Below are positions 34,927 to 44,072 of a DNA stretch of 64,000 nucleotides, one piece after another. Positions within the stretch are counted from its first letter, which is position 1. The number at the start of each line of letters is the position of its first letter. The notes under the pieces were generated by a model that searched no databases, was not told the origin of the DNA, and saw only the letters and a program-made list of their open reading frames with translations. The translations under genes and the position numbers were made by a program. Source of the stretch: Pseudomonas viridiflava (lineage in GTDB: Bacteria > Pseudomonadota > Gammaproteobacteria > Pseudomonadales > Pseudomonadaceae); the NCBI RefSeq assembly GCF_001642795.1, contig NZ_LKEH01000017.1, positions 211,390 to 275,389 on the forward strand, written 5' to 3'.

Positions 34927-35472
34927 ATGGCTATCAAAGAAGCAGTACGCACCGGAGGCCGCAGCGCCCGTGTGCAGGAATCCATTCACCGTGCCGTTCG
35001 CGATCTGTTGCTGGAACAGGACCGCTCGACGCTCAGCGTGCCTCTGATCGCGACTCGCGCAGGCGTCACACCGTCGACCATCTACCGGCGCTGGGGCGAC
35101 CTGACCAATCTGCTGGCCGACGCTGCCATTGCGCGGCTGCGCCCGGATGAGCCCATCGATCACGGCGAACTGCGCCTTGATCTGTTGAGCTGGAGCGAGA
35201 TGTACCTGGACGAAATGTCCTCGGCGCCAGGGCGCGAGATGATGCGTGACGTGGCGGCCAGTGCCTCGAACTGTGGCGGCAAATGCGCATCAATCGTTCG
35301 CGAGCAGTTGCAGACCATCATTGATCGCGCCGCGAGTCGAAACGAGCCGTCGCCATCGGCCGACGAATTGATCGACGCCATCGTCGCCCCCATGATCTAC
35401 CGGATTCTCTATTCCGAATCCCCGCCGAGCCTCGCCACCGTGCATCAGTGGGTAGAGCGCTGCCTGCCATGA
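34927..35472 (+). CDS. TetR-family transcriptional regulator
   Basis: A 181-residue repressor with an N-terminal helix-turn-helix (residues about 20-65, LIATRAGVTPSTIYRRWGDLTNLLADAAI) and a variable helical ligand domain of the TetR_C type. Divergence from the MFS gene suggests it controls that gene and itself and is released by the transporter's substrate. Confidence 0.92.
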   Translation: MAIKEAVRTGGRSARVQESIHRAVRDLLLEQDRSTLSVPLIATRAGVTPSTIYRRWGDLTNLLADAAIARLRPDEPIDHGELRLDLLSWSEMYLDEMSSAPGREMMRDVAASASNCGGKCASIVREQLQTIIDRAASRNEPSPSADELIDAIVAPMIYRILYSESPPSLATVHQWVERCLP

Positions 35473-35549
35473 AGGGTGATATCTGCGGCGACCTGCAAAA
35501 ACTGCCGTTATGATGCGCGCTTGTCCGACTGAAGACCGAACCCACACCT

Positions 35550-36854
35550 ATGCATACCCTCGCAGACCTGCGCGCCGGCAAGCTGGCCGGCATACGGCGT
35601 CTTGACCTGTCCTGCGGACTGACCGAATTCCCGCAGGAAATTTTCGACCTGGCGGATACGCTGGAAGTCCTCAATCTCAGTGGCAATTCGCTGAGCGATC
35701 TGCCGGACGACCTGCATCGCCTGACTCGGCTGCACGTGCTGTTCGGGTCCGACAACGCCTTTACCCATCTGCCTGAGTGCATCGGGCGGTGCGAGCAACT
35801 GCGCATCGTCGGCTTCAAGGCCAATCGTATTCGGCAGGTTAGCGCGTCGGCGCTACCGCCACGTCTGCGCTGGCTGATTCTGACCGATAACTTCATCGAG
35901 TCGTTGCCGGACGAACTGGGTCGCCGACCCGATCTGCAAAAGCTGATGCTGGCCGGTAACCGGTTACAGAGCCTGCCGCCGACACTGGCCGACTGTCACA
36001 GGCTGGAGCTGATCCGTATTGCCGCAAACCGGCTGACCGAACTGCCTGACTGGCTGCTGCAACTGCCCGCCCTCGCCTGGCTGGCGTTTGCAGACAACCC
36101 GTTGTGCCCGGAGCATGAGGCGCTGCCGGTGCGGCAGATCCCATGGCGGCACTTGAGCCTGGGGCAGCGTCTGGGTGAAGGAGCATCAGGCGTCATTCAG
36201 CAGGCCGAATGGCAGGACGACGGGCAGGCGCAGACGGTAGCGGTCAAGTTGTACAAAGGCGATGTAACCAGCGATGGCTCGCCACTCAATGAAATGGCCG
36301 CCTGCATTGCCGGGGGCCGACATGCGCACCTGATCGAGGTGCTGGGGCAGATCGCGGAGCACCCCGAACAGCAACGTGGGCTGGTGATGGAGCTGATAGC
36401 GCCCGACTTCCGCAACCTCGCTGGCCCACCCAGCCTGGACTCCTGCAGTCGCGATATCTACGACGCCAATACCCGGTTCTCGCTGCCGGAACTGCTGCGT
36501 CTGGCCACAGGCATCGCATCGGTCACCGCTCACCTGCACGCGTGCGGCATCAGCCATGGCGACCTGTATGGGCACAATATTCTGGTGCAGGAAAACGGCA
36601 ATTGTCTGCTGGGAGACTTCGGTGCGGCCTCTTTTCATCCGTCCGAGTCTGCGGGACAGGCGCTGCAGCGTCTGGAAACGCGGGCATTCGGCATCCTGCT
36701 GGGGGAGCTGCTGGAGCGTTGCGAGCCGTCAGCCGAAGACGCGCAGATCCGTGAAGGACTTGAGCAGCTTCACAAAAGCTGTGCCCAGCCTGACTGTAAA
36801 CGCAGGCCGCTGCTTGAGGAAGTGTTGATGAAGTTGCAAGCATGGAGCGCCTGA
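35550..36854 (+). CDS. Leucine-rich-repeat / protein kinase fusion
   Basis: A 434-residue cytoplasmic protein with about seven LRR units (residues 15-185; the repeat is LxxLxLxxNxLxxLPxxL) fused to a eukaryotic-like protein kinase (200-434). The kinase keeps the glycine loop LGEGASGV (208-215), catalytic lysine K233 (VAVKLYK), a catalytic loop HGDLYGHNIL (H336, D338, N343) in place of HRD, and DFG (356-358). It appears catalytically competent. LRR kinase fusions occur in other pseudomonads; targets are unknown. There is no signal peptide or membrane span. It sits 77 bases after the TetR gene. Confidence 0.88.
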   Translation: MHTLADLRAGKLAGIRRLDLSCGLTEFPQEIFDLADTLEVLNLSGNSLSDLPDDLHRLTRLHVLFGSDNAFTHLPECIGRCEQLRIVGFKANRIRQVSASALPPRLRWLILTDNFIESLPDELGRRPDLQKLMLAGNRLQSLPPTLADCHRLELIRIAANRLTELPDWLLQLPALAWLAFADNPLCPEHEALPVRQIPWRHLSLGQRLGEGASGVIQQAEWQDDGQAQTVAVKLYKGDVTSDGSPLNEMAACIAGGRHAHLIEVLGQIAEHPEQQRGLVMELIAPDFRNLAGPPSLDSCSRDIYDANTRFSLPELLRLATGIASVTAHLHACGISHGDLYGHNILVQENGNCLLGDFGAASFHPSESAGQALQRLETRAFGILLGELLERCEPSAEDAQIREGLEQLHKSCAQPDCKRRPLLEEVLMKLQAWSA

Positions 36855-36862
36855 GGCGCTCC
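36844..36862. terminator. Hairpin spanning the kinase stop codon
   Basis: GGAGCGCC-TGA-GGCGCTCC is a perfect 8-bp stem whose three-base loop is the kinase stop codon itself. It lies between two convergent genes and may serve as a transcription end for both directions. Confidence 0.5.
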
Positions 36863-36875
36863 AGACCGGAGTGGA

Positions 36876-37580
36876 TCAGCCCGCCAGACCCACGTAGACG
36901 TTCTGCACGTCGTCGTGGTTATCGATGGCTTCCAGAAAAGCTTCGACTTCTGCCATCTGCTCATCGGTCAGGCCGTCTACTGTGCTTTTCGGACGATAGC
37001 CAAGCTGCGCAGACTGCACGGTAAAGCCGAATTCAGGCAGTTTCTTGCACACCGCGTCCATGTCTGTGGGGTCAGTCAGGAACAGGGTGGCACCCTCTTC
37101 CGCCGCCTCACAGTCCTGAGCGCCAGCTTCGATGGCCGCCTCGTCCGGATCGGCGTCCGGCGACGCAGGCACCGCTTCGATCATGCCCTGGTAGTTGAAA
37201 TCCCAGGACACCGAGCCTGCCGCACCCAACTGTCCCTTGCGAAACAGCACGCGAATTTCCGACACGGTACGGTTGATGTTATCGGTCAGGCATTCGACGA
37301 TCACCGGCACGCGATGCGGTGCGAAACCCTCATAGGTCAGGTGTTCGAAGTTGACGCTTTCACCCAGCAGGCCTGCACCCTTCTTGATCGCGCGTTCCAG
37401 CGTTTCACGGGGCATCGAGGCTTTCTTGGCCTGCTCCACCACCAGACGCAGCCGCGAGTTCATGTCAGGGTCGGCGCCTGCGCGGGCCGCGATCATGATT
37501 TCCTTGGACAGCTTGCCGAACGTACGTCCCTTGGCGTTGGCTGCCGCTTCTTTATGCTTGACCTTCCACTGTGCGCCCAT
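36876..37580 (-). CDS. YebC/YeeN-family protein
   Basis: A 234-residue member of the YebC/PmpR family. The start [28 protein letters not shown] is the shorter-headed, YeeN-like variant rather than the MAGHSKW form of YebC proper, so this is likely the paralog. Three-domain folds of this kind have been described as transcription regulators and more recently as ribosome-associated factors that relieve proline stalls. [18 protein letters not shown] near the C-terminus is highly conserved. Confidence 0.88.
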   Translation of the reverse strand: MGAQWKVKHKEAAANAKGRTFGKLSKEIMIAARAGADPDMNSRLRLVVEQAKKASMPRETLERAIKKGAGLLGESVNFEHLTYEGFAPHRVPVIVECLTDNINRTVSEIRVLFRKGQLGAAGSVSWDFNYQGMIEAVPASPDADPDEAAIEAGAQDCEAAEEGATLFLTDPTDMDAVCKKLPEFGFTVQSAQLGYRPKSTVDGLTDEQMAEVEAFLEAIDNHDDVQNVYVGLAG

Positions 37581-37891
37581 GTCTGTTCTCTTGATCCAGT
37601 GTGCGTCCCGCCCGCTGCGACTGCGAGGCAGCCTGCAAGGGTGGCAGGACGTTGAAAATAAGGGTGGCCGGCAAAGACGTTTCCGGCGCGACGCATTTTA
37701 TACGCGATCACGCCAGATGAAACCCCTGCCGGGCTGTGATTGCTTCGATGAGCGTGCCACTGCGCTCAATATCTCAGGCCTGCTCGCGCTTCGTCGTGTA
37801 GTCCTTTTCTGAAAAACTTTGAAACGATGCTTTTGCACTCACGCATTTCGTAACCTTCGCACCCTGAATTTCATGGTGGGAGCGCCCGACG
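37581..37891. other. Intergenic region before vgrG
   Basis: A 311-bp gap between the divergent yebC-family and vgrG genes. I see no ORF, operator or terminator that I can support; both promoters must lie here. A GGGAG ribosome site at its right end serves vgrG. Confidence 0.5.
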
Positions 37892-39853
37892 ATGTGCAAA
37901 GACCCGCAAATGCCAATGACCTTGGCGATTGCCGACTGCCAGATGGATCTGCATGTCATAAGCTTTACCGGGCTGGATGCCTTGAACGACGTGTACCGTT
38001 TCAATATCGACCTGGTCGGCACGCAAGCCTCGCTGGACACGGCCAGCCTGATCGGGCGCAGCGCGTTTCTAAGCTTCGGCTTTGCCGGTCAAGGCGTTCA
38101 CGGCCTGATCCATCATGCAATTGAAGTGTATGTCGGCAGTCGCCTGACGCATTATCGACTGGTGCTGATGCCTGCCTTGCAAAACCTGGCCGGGCAGCCT
38201 CGACGCTGCGCTTACCACGACATGAGCGCCCCACAGTTGATCGCCCATCTGCTTGAACGCGATGGGCTGCCGACAGCCGCCTACCGCTTCGATCAGATGA
38301 CAGGGCTCTATCCACGTCGCCCCTTGTGCATCCAGTACGATGAGACCGATCTGCACCTGTTGCAGCGCCTGTGCGAGGAGGAAGGCATTCACTTCCGTTT
38401 CGAACAGGCACCCGATAGCCATACGCTGGTCTTTTCCGACGATCCGGCCAGCTTCACCGAGCATCGGCTGCCCACGCGGTTCCGTCGCGACCCTCACGAC
38501 CGCTCGACTGCACTTGTGCATCTGGCCGAACGCCGGTCGATCCATAGCGGCCAGCAGGATCCGTTCTGGCAGGCGACCCACTCCAGCGGCTCAAAAGCAC
38601 GCACGGAACGCGAAGCGCAAGCGCTCAGGGAATCCCTTGAAGCCTCTTCGAGCCAGCGTCCGACCGATCTGGCGACGGCCCATCGACAACAACGCAGCGT
38701 GCGCCATCTGGAACGGCTGCGTTGCGAGCGTCGGGACTTTCAGGGCATCAGCGATCAGCCAGGCCTGCGCAGCGGCGAGATCATGCACGTACTCAATCAT
38801 CCCGAGCCGCTGCTCAACGATCAGTGGCTGCTGATCGAAGTGCGCCATGCAGGCAGACAGCTGCAGACACTGGAAGGCGTAGACCCCAACGACATTGCGG
38901 CCATCATCAGTGCGCTGCCTGAAACAGAAAACGACCCTCTACCTGACGAAAGCGTTTCAGCCGCTGGCTACACGAATCGGTTCAAGGTGTTGCCTTGGGC
39001 GATGCCCTTTCGCCCTGCGCTCAGACACCCCAGGCCGAGAATCAACCAGCTTCAAGAGGCAACACTCATGCCTCAGGAGCTGATCGTCGATGCGCAGGAC
39101 AGCCTGCCAGGCCACAGGCCGATCCGCTTTGACTGGCAGAAAGCATCCGGTCTGGAAAATGAGCCCGAACAGTGGCCGCTGGCACAGGTGATGTGTGCGG
39201 CTGCCAACCCGGTCGCCCGGCTACAGGCAGGCACCCGCGTGATCGTCGCTCACCTGAACAGCGATCCGGACCGCCCGGTGATCTGTGGCGTACCGAGAGC
39301 CCTGCCTGCAAACAGACCCCGGATAAGACTGGAAGGGATCGACGTCAAGTCGCCGGTCTACGTGCATCTGCGCTCCGGCCAGCACTTGCATATCGAATCG
39401 GACAAGGTCATCAACGTGAAAGGCGCGCAGACCGAGCTGCACCTGACGCCGGAAATGATTTCGGTGCGGGGCAATACCACGCTGGATACGTTTGCGCCCG
39501 ATGCTCCACCCCGAAAGACCCTGACCATCAGCGATCTGCGCCTGACAAAGCTGCCAGGTCTGCGCGGCGCACCGCTGGCCGCGAGAATCTGGTACATCGT
39601 GCGCATGCGCAAGCCGGGGCTGCATCATCTGGCTCGTCTGGCGCCCAGGCACTTCCTGTTCGAAGGCATCACCGACGATCTGGGTTATCTGGGCCTCAGC
39701 GAAGCCGATCGCCAGCAACTGATCAGGGAATATCACAAGACGCCCCAGGAGCTGTGGCTGATCCATCCCGGCGAGTGCATGGCGCTGCATACCTATTTCC
39801 AGCAGAACTGGACGCAGCAGCAGCGCGATGCCCTGAATATCAGCAGTCCTTGA
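37892..39853 (+). CDS. vgrG: Orphan VgrG-family type VI secretion tip protein
   Basis: A 653-residue spike protein. The N-terminal part (residues 10-420) holds the gp27-like fold with family motifs [63 protein letters not shown] and [20 protein letters not shown] gp5-like OB region ([30 protein letters not shown]) is followed by a short beta stretch ([32 protein letters not shown]) and then about 130 residues of unrelated sequence (from about residue 525). No tss, hcp, PAAR, adaptor or immunity gene adjoins it. The last 14 bases overlap the convergent hydratase gene. Confidence 0.85.
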   Translation: MCKDPQMPMTLAIADCQMDLHVISFTGLDALNDVYRFNIDLVGTQASLDTASLIGRSAFLSFGFAGQGVHGLIHHAIEVYVGSRLTHYRLVLMPALQNLAGQPRRCAYHDMSAPQLIAHLLERDGLPTAAYRFDQMTGLYPRRPLCIQYDETDLHLLQRLCEEEGIHFRFEQAPDSHTLVFSDDPASFTEHRLPTRFRRDPHDRSTALVHLAERRSIHSGQQDPFWQATHSSGSKARTEREAQALRESLEASSSQRPTDLATAHRQQRSVRHLERLRCERRDFQGISDQPGLRSGEIMHVLNHPEPLLNDQWLLIEVRHAGRQLQTLEGVDPNDIAAIISALPETENDPLPDESVSAAGYTNRFKVLPWAMPFRPALRHPRPRINQLQEATLMPQELIVDAQDSLPGHRPIRFDWQKASGLENEPEQWPLAQVMCAAANPVARLQAGTRVIVAHLNSDPDRPVICGVPRALPANRPRIRLEGIDVKSPVYVHLRSGQHLHIESDKVINVKGAQTELHLTPEMISVRGNTTLDTFAPDAPPRKTLTISDLRLTKLPGLRGAPLAARIWYIVRMRKPGLHHLARLAPRHFLFEGITDDLGYLGLSEADRQQLIREYHKTPQELWLIHPGECMALHTYFQQNWTQQQRDALNISSP

Positions 39854-40613
39854 AGACAGCTGGCCGCTTTTCGATGAACGCCTGCATGCCTTCCTTCTGA
39901 TCCTGACTGGCGAAGGTGGCGTGAAACACACGGCGTTCGAAACGGATGCCTTCGGCGAGGCTGACTTCGAAGGCGCGGTTGACGCTTTCCTTGACCTGCA
40001 TCGCGACAGGCAAGGACTTCGCGGCGATGCTGGCGGCCGCCTGCAGCGCCTCGTCGAGAAGCCCTTCCAGCGGCAGGACCCGAGACACCATGCCGGCACG
40101 CTCGGCTTCGAGGGCGTCGATCAAGCGCCCGGTCAGGCACATTTCCATGGCCTTGGCCTTGCCGACGGCCCGGGTCAGGCGCTGGGTGCCGCCCATCCCC
40201 GGCAGTACGCCCAGATTGATTTCCGGCTGCCCGAAGCGGGCATTGTCAGCCGCAAGGATAAAGTCGCACATCAGCGCCAGCTCACATCCGCCCCCCAATG
40301 CAAAACCGGCAACTGCGGCGATCATGGGCTTGCGTCGTGAAGCAACACGATCGCTTTCGCGAAACAGGTCATCGAGGTAAATCTGCGGGTAGGTCAGATC
40401 GACCATTTCCTTGATATCAGCGCCAGCGGCAAAGGCTTTTTCCGAGCCCGTGAGCACAATACAGCCAATGGTGCTGTCAGTTTCGAAAGCGTCCAGCGCA
40501 TGATTCAGTTCATCGATCAACCGAGCGTTGAGCGCGTTCAGCGCCTTGGGACGGTTGAGCGTGACGAGCCCGACCCCGTCTCTGACCTCACTCAAGATAG
40601 TCTCGTAAACCAT
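39840..40613 (-). CDS. Enoyl-CoA hydratase/isomerase family protein
   Basis: A crotonase-fold enzyme of 257 residues that adds water to enoyl-CoA thioesters. The oxyanion-hole segments are [14 protein letters not shown] (about 60-73) and [18 protein letters not shown] (about 98-115); the likely catalytic glutamates are in the [11 protein letters not shown] and [18 protein letters not shown] regions. AAGGA precedes the ATG at 40613; an upstream ATG at 40664 is rejected as lacking homology. The thiolase gene lies 91 bases upstream, forming a beta-oxidation-like pair. Its 3' end overlaps vgrG by 14 bases. Confidence 0.9.
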   Translation of the reverse strand: MVYETILSEVRDGVGLVTLNRPKALNALNARLIDELNHALDAFETDSTIGCIVLTGSEKAFAAGADIKEMVDLTYPQIYLDDLFRESDRVASRRKPMIAAVAGFALGGGCELALMCDFILAADNARFGQPEINLGVLPGMGGTQRLTRAVGKAKAMEMCLTGRLIDALEAERAGMVSRVLPLEGLLDEALQAAASIAAKSLPVAMQVKESVNRAFEVSLAEGIRFERRVFHATFASQDQKEGMQAFIEKRPAVFKDC

Positions 40614-40704
40614 TGATAAATATCCTTTTTGTATTTTTTTGAAAACCAACACCAAACAAAACAATCAACATCACATAAGCCATTCAAACCGTTGATTTAA
40701 ATAA

Positions 40705-41925
40705 TTATTCTATTATTTCAAGCGCAACAGCCGTTGCCTCGCCACCGCCGATGCAGATAGCCGCGATTCCACGCTTTAGCTGTCTGCGACGCAGGGCCGC
40801 CAGCAAGGTCACGATGATGCGTGCACCCGAGGCACCAATGGGATGACCCAGCGCACAGGCTCCGCCATTGACGTTGACCTTATGGTGCGGAATTTCCAGC
40901 TGACTCATGGCGACCAGAGGCACGACGGCGAAGGCCTCGTTTATTTCGTAGATATCCACATCGTCCACCGTCCAGCCTGTCTTGCCGAGAAGCCGCTTGA
41001 TCGCCCCGATAGGAGCGGTGGGAAACAGGCCTGGCTCGTCGGCGAACGCGGCGTGAGCATGAATAACGGCGAGCGGCTTCAGCCCTCGGCGCGTGGCTTC
41101 GGATTGACGCACCAGCAGCAACGCAGCGGCACCGTCGGAGATCGAACTGGCGTTGGCCGCCGTCACCGTGCCGCCTTCGCGGAACGCGGGCTTGAGTGTC
41201 GGGATCTTGTCCAGTCGCGCCTTGGGCGGCTGTTCATCATGGGCAATCAGGCGCTGTTCCTTGCCGACAGTGACCTGCACCGGAACGATCTCGGCGTCGA
41301 AATGCCCTTCTGAAATGGCCTGTTGGGCGCGGGTCAGGGAAGCGATGGCAAACGCATCCTGCGCCTCGCGACTGAAACCATTGTTCTGCGCGCAATCCTC
41401 GGCGTAGGTGCCCATCAGGCGGCCCGGCTCATAGGCGTCTTCCAGACCATCGAGAAACATGTGATCCAGCACACGACCGTGGCCCATGCGATAACCGCCA
41501 CGGGCGCGGTCCAGCAGATACGGTGCGTTGGACATGCTTTCCATACCGCCTGCCACGACAACGCTTGCACTGCCCGCCATCAGCAGATCATGAGCCAGAA
41601 TGGTGGCCTGCATACCCGAGCCGCACATCTTGTTGAGCGTGGTGCACAGCGTGGCCTTGCCCAGACCCGCGCCCAGCGCGGCCTGTCTGGCGGGCGCCTG
41701 ACCGAGGCCTGCGGGCAGCACGCAACCGAACAGGACTTCTTCAACGTCACGGGGGTCGATACCGGCACGCTCTACGGCGGCGCCGATGGCCAGCGAGCCC
41801 AGGCGTGTGGCACTCAGGCTCTGCAGTTCGCCCTGAAAACCGCCCATGGGCGTGCGGACAGCACTAACGATGACGACAGGATCTTGAGCAGGGTTTTGAT
41901 GAGGGGTTGTCCTTTCGATGGACAT
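40705..41925 (-). CDS. Acetyl-CoA C-acetyltransferase (thiolase)
   Basis: A 406-residue thiolase that joins or splits acyl-CoAs. The nucleophile is C101 in KMCGSGMQA; the C-terminal acid-base residues lie in NVNGGACALGHPIGASGARI (His) and AAICIGGGEATAVALE (Cys). The start at 41925 (MSIERTTPHQ) follows a GGAG site. A much longer in-frame extension to 42240 has no ribosome site and no thiolase-like sequence. Being followed by an enoyl-CoA hydratase, it may take part in fatty-acid or short-chain acyl-CoA breakdown or polyester precursor supply. Confidence 0.92.
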   Translation of the reverse strand: MSIERTTPHQNPAQDPVVIVSAVRTPMGGFQGELQSLSATRLGSLAIGAAVERAGIDPRDVEEVLFGCVLPAGLGQAPARQAALGAGLGKATLCTTLNKMCGSGMQATILAHDLLMAGSASVVVAGGMESMSNAPYLLDRARGGYRMGHGRVLDHMFLDGLEDAYEPGRLMGTYAEDCAQNNGFSREAQDAFAIASLTRAQQAISEGHFDAEIVPVQVTVGKEQRLIAHDEQPPKARLDKIPTLKPAFREGGTVTAANASSISDGAAALLLVRQSEATRRGLKPLAVIHAHAAFADEPGLFPTAPIGAIKRLLGKTGWTVDDVDIYEINEAFAVVPLVAMSQLEIPHHKVNVNGGACALGHPIGASGARIIVTLLAALRRRQLKRGIAAICIGGGEATAVALEIIE

Positions 41926-42130
41926 GGCTATCTCCAGTCTTGTTGTTATTGGATCGCTGAAATCATCAACCTGCGCGCAGCACGACGCAATGGTTGAAAC
42001 AGGCAGATTAGCGGGTAACGGCGCGGACGTTGAATCTTCGGGGTCATCCGACGGGCCTTTCACTTGCCCGCGAATCTCTTGACAGCCATGCGGTCTGAAG
42101 GTGACTGACACCACGCCGAGGAACCGGACA

Positions 42131-42610
42131 ATGTCGCTACACCCAATGCGCCTCGTGCTTTCGGGCCTTCTGATGCTGGCGCTGAGTGCATGTACCCTGC
42201 TGCCCAATCGCGATCCGCTGAACATCAGTGTGGTGGGCATCGACCCCTTGCCGGGTCAGGGACTGGAGTTGCGCATGGCGGTGAAGCTGCGCCTGCAGAA
42301 CCCGAACGAGACCGCCATCGATTACAGCGGTGTGGCACTGGATCTGGATGTGAACGGGCGATTGCTGGCGTCTGGCGTCAGCAACCAGCACGGATCCATC
42401 GGTTCTTTCTCGGAAGCGGTGCTGGTGGTGCCGGTCAGTGTCTCGGCCTTTGCGGCCCTGCGTCAGGCCCTCGGCCTGAGCCAGACCCAGCGACTGGACA
42501 ACCTGCCCTACACGCTACGCGGCAAGCTGGCCGGCGGCCTGTTCGGCACCATGCGTTTCAAAGACAGCGGCACACTGGACCTTCGGCAGGCGGAAGGCGA
42601 TCCCTGGTGA
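42131..42610 (+). CDS. LEA type 2 (WHy-domain) lipoprotein
   Basis: A 159-residue lipoprotein. The lipobox LSAC is near residue 20 after a short hydrophobic signal. The mature part (LNISVVGIDPLPGQGLELRMAVKLRLQNPNETAIDYSGVALDLDVNGRLLASGVS) is the WHy fold of LEA14-type proteins, linked to desiccation and stress tolerance. It is likely anchored to the outer membrane facing the periplasm. A GAGGA ribosome site precedes the ATG. The function in bacteria is not settled. Confidence 0.87.
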   Translation: MSLHPMRLVLSGLLMLALSACTLLPNRDPLNISVVGIDPLPGQGLELRMAVKLRLQNPNETAIDYSGVALDLDVNGRLLASGVSNQHGSIGSFSEAVLVVPVSVSAFAALRQALGLSQTQRLDNLPYTLRGKLAGGLFGTMRFKDSGTLDLRQAEGDPW

Positions 42611-42653
42611 TCGAAGGCCAGGGATAACGCTGTCTGCCTGATTGTGTGACGGC

Positions 42654-42908
42654 TTACTTGGCCGCCGCCATCAGGCGATTGACTTCACTGCGCACCATGT
42701 TGGCGTATTCCGGCGGGCTCATGGTGTCCAGCTCGGAGCGAACCCACTCCGACCATTTACCCTTGCGCTTGGCACGTTCGCCCATCAACCGCGCGGCCTC
42801 GCCCTTGGCCTTGCCGAGATTGCTCTGCCACAGGTCGAACAGGCGGGATTTTTCATCTTCGATAGCGGCGCGTTCAGGAAGGGGCCGGTTGGCCAGATTG
42901 AAACTCAT
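42654..42908 (-). CDS. Small hypothetical cytoplasmic protein, 84 residues
   Basis: A highly charged small protein (MSFNLANRPLPERAAIEDEKSRLFDLWQ...) predicted to be all helical, with many Glu, Lys and Arg residues and a conserved-looking SEWVRSELDTMSPPEYANMV. I do not recognise the family. The start at 42908 is preferred over 42917. It ends 43 bases from the LEA lipoprotein gene, convergent to it. Confidence 0.75.
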   Translation of the reverse strand: MSFNLANRPLPERAAIEDEKSRLFDLWQSNLGKAKGEAARLMGERAKRKGKWSEWVRSELDTMSPPEYANMVRSEVNRLMAAAK

Positions 42909-43061
42909 AACGTTCACCTACGACTAAAAACGGCTGCATCTTACACCCGTAATGGTGTTTCTTTGCAGAGCCCTGCGTCAGGTCATTCAAGCCGGTGCAA
43001 CTTTTCGCGAGGCCCGATACTCCATTGATCACTATTGCCATCACTTGAAAAGGAAAATGCC

Positions 43062-43379
43062 ATGGCTCGCAAGACCTCTGCCCAAACTGCTGCCGATCAG
43101 ATCAAGGATCAGGCGTTCAGCGACTTGCAGGCACTGATCGAGGAATCCGACAAGCTACTCAAGGACAGCGCAGCGCTAGTAGGCGAGGACGCAGAGACCC
43201 TTCGCGCGCAATTGAGCCTGAAGCTCAAGCAGGCACTGGATTCGGTGGCGAGCGTGCGTGATCGCGCCAAGCCGGCGGTGGATGCGACCGAGACCTACAT
43301 CGGTGGCCATCCATGGCAGACCGTGGCCATTTCAGCCGGCTTCGGGCTGGTCGTGGGCCTGCTGCTGGGCCGTCGTTGA
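43062..43379 (+). CDS. DUF883 (YqjD/ElaB-like) inner-membrane protein
   Basis: A 105-residue protein with a long amphipathic helix (residues 10-75) and a C-terminal glycine-rich membrane span (GHPWQTVAISAGFGLVVGLLLGRR). This is the layout of the YqjD/ElaB/YgaM family, which tether stationary-phase ribosomes to the membrane in E. coli. AAAAGGAAA precedes the ATG, and an intrinsic terminator follows. Confidence 0.9.
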   Translation: MARKTSAQTAADQIKDQAFSDLQALIEESDKLLKDSAALVGEDAETLRAQLSLKLKQALDSVASVRDRAKPAVDATETYIGGHPWQTVAISAGFGLVVGLLLGRR

Positions 43380-43402
43380 TCGACGCACTGCACCCGGCAT
43401 AA

Positions 43403-43441
43403 AAAAGGGCGTGATCGCTGCACTGCGATCACGCCCTTTTG
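43403..43441. terminator. Bidirectional intrinsic terminator
   Basis: A long stem AAAAGGGCGTGATCG / CGATCACGCCCTTTT surrounds a small loop between the convergent DUF883 and SPOR genes. A and T runs flank it on both sides, so it can end transcription in both directions. Confidence 0.92.
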
Positions 43442-43453
43442 CTGTCTGGTGCC

Positions 43454-43804
43454 TCAGCGGGTGTACTGCACCACCGAAGGCGTGGCAAAACGGTGTGATT
43501 TGCTGACCTTGGCCTGCAGGGCGACACGTTGCTCTTCGGCTTCGGCCTCGCTGGGGTAAGGACCGAGCAACATTTGCTGCTTGCCGTCGATCGTGACGAT
43601 GACGGGCACATAGCTGCGCTCGAGCAGCCAGGCACTGGTATCGCTGACCGCTTCTCTGGAATTCATCTGGATAAACCACTGCGGGCCGGTAACCGGCGCC
43701 GTCTGAACCGCGTCCTGGGACTTCTCCCGGGCAGGAGTCCTGGAACCGCCTGCATCGCATCCGGCCAGTGCCAGCACCGCCATGATCATTACCGTCTTGC
43801 GCAC
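43454..43804 (-). CDS. SPOR-domain lipoprotein
   Basis: A 116-residue lipoprotein with signal and lipobox LALAGC near residue 16. The C-terminal 75 residues (QWFIQMNSREAVSDTSAWLLERSYVPVIVTIDGKQQMLLGPYPSEAEAEEQRVALQAKV) are a SPOR domain, which binds glycan strands stripped of stem peptides at the division site. It is likely anchored to the outer membrane. No cell-division gene is near it. Confidence 0.85.
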   Translation of the reverse strand: MRKTVMIMAVLALAGCDAGGSRTPAREKSQDAVQTAPVTGPQWFIQMNSREAVSDTSAWLLERSYVPVIVTIDGKQQMLLGPYPSEAEAEEQRVALQAKVSKSHRFATPSVVQYTR

Positions 43805-44072
43805 GTGAGTCTGCTCCTCGTCTGAAGTGGCGCGAGTCTAGCATTCCCGGCGTGCGGATCGAGAGGCTGTGTCGAGGTGACGCAGGTCGCCCGCCCTTCC
43901 CGCAAAAGCCCGGCCAGACTGAACTTTGGCGAAAGCGCCAATCATTTGCCTACCGGTCATCATGTAATGAAATATTTCTTTGGCATAAAACCCGTCTTTC
44001 ACCTGTCAAACCTCTCGCGACCATGTTGACCGGTGGCTTGCTGCTATCGGTGCATTACTACAGGAGTTTCAC

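Noticed and set aside
37892..39853. A full T6SS cluster around VgrG
   Set aside because: Neighbouring genes are a YebC-family protein and metabolic enzymes; no structural T6SS gene is visible.
41925..42240. N-terminal extension of the thiolase to 42240
   Set aside because: Codons upstream of 41925 look non-coding and the GGAG site plus thiolase similarity mark 41925 as the start.
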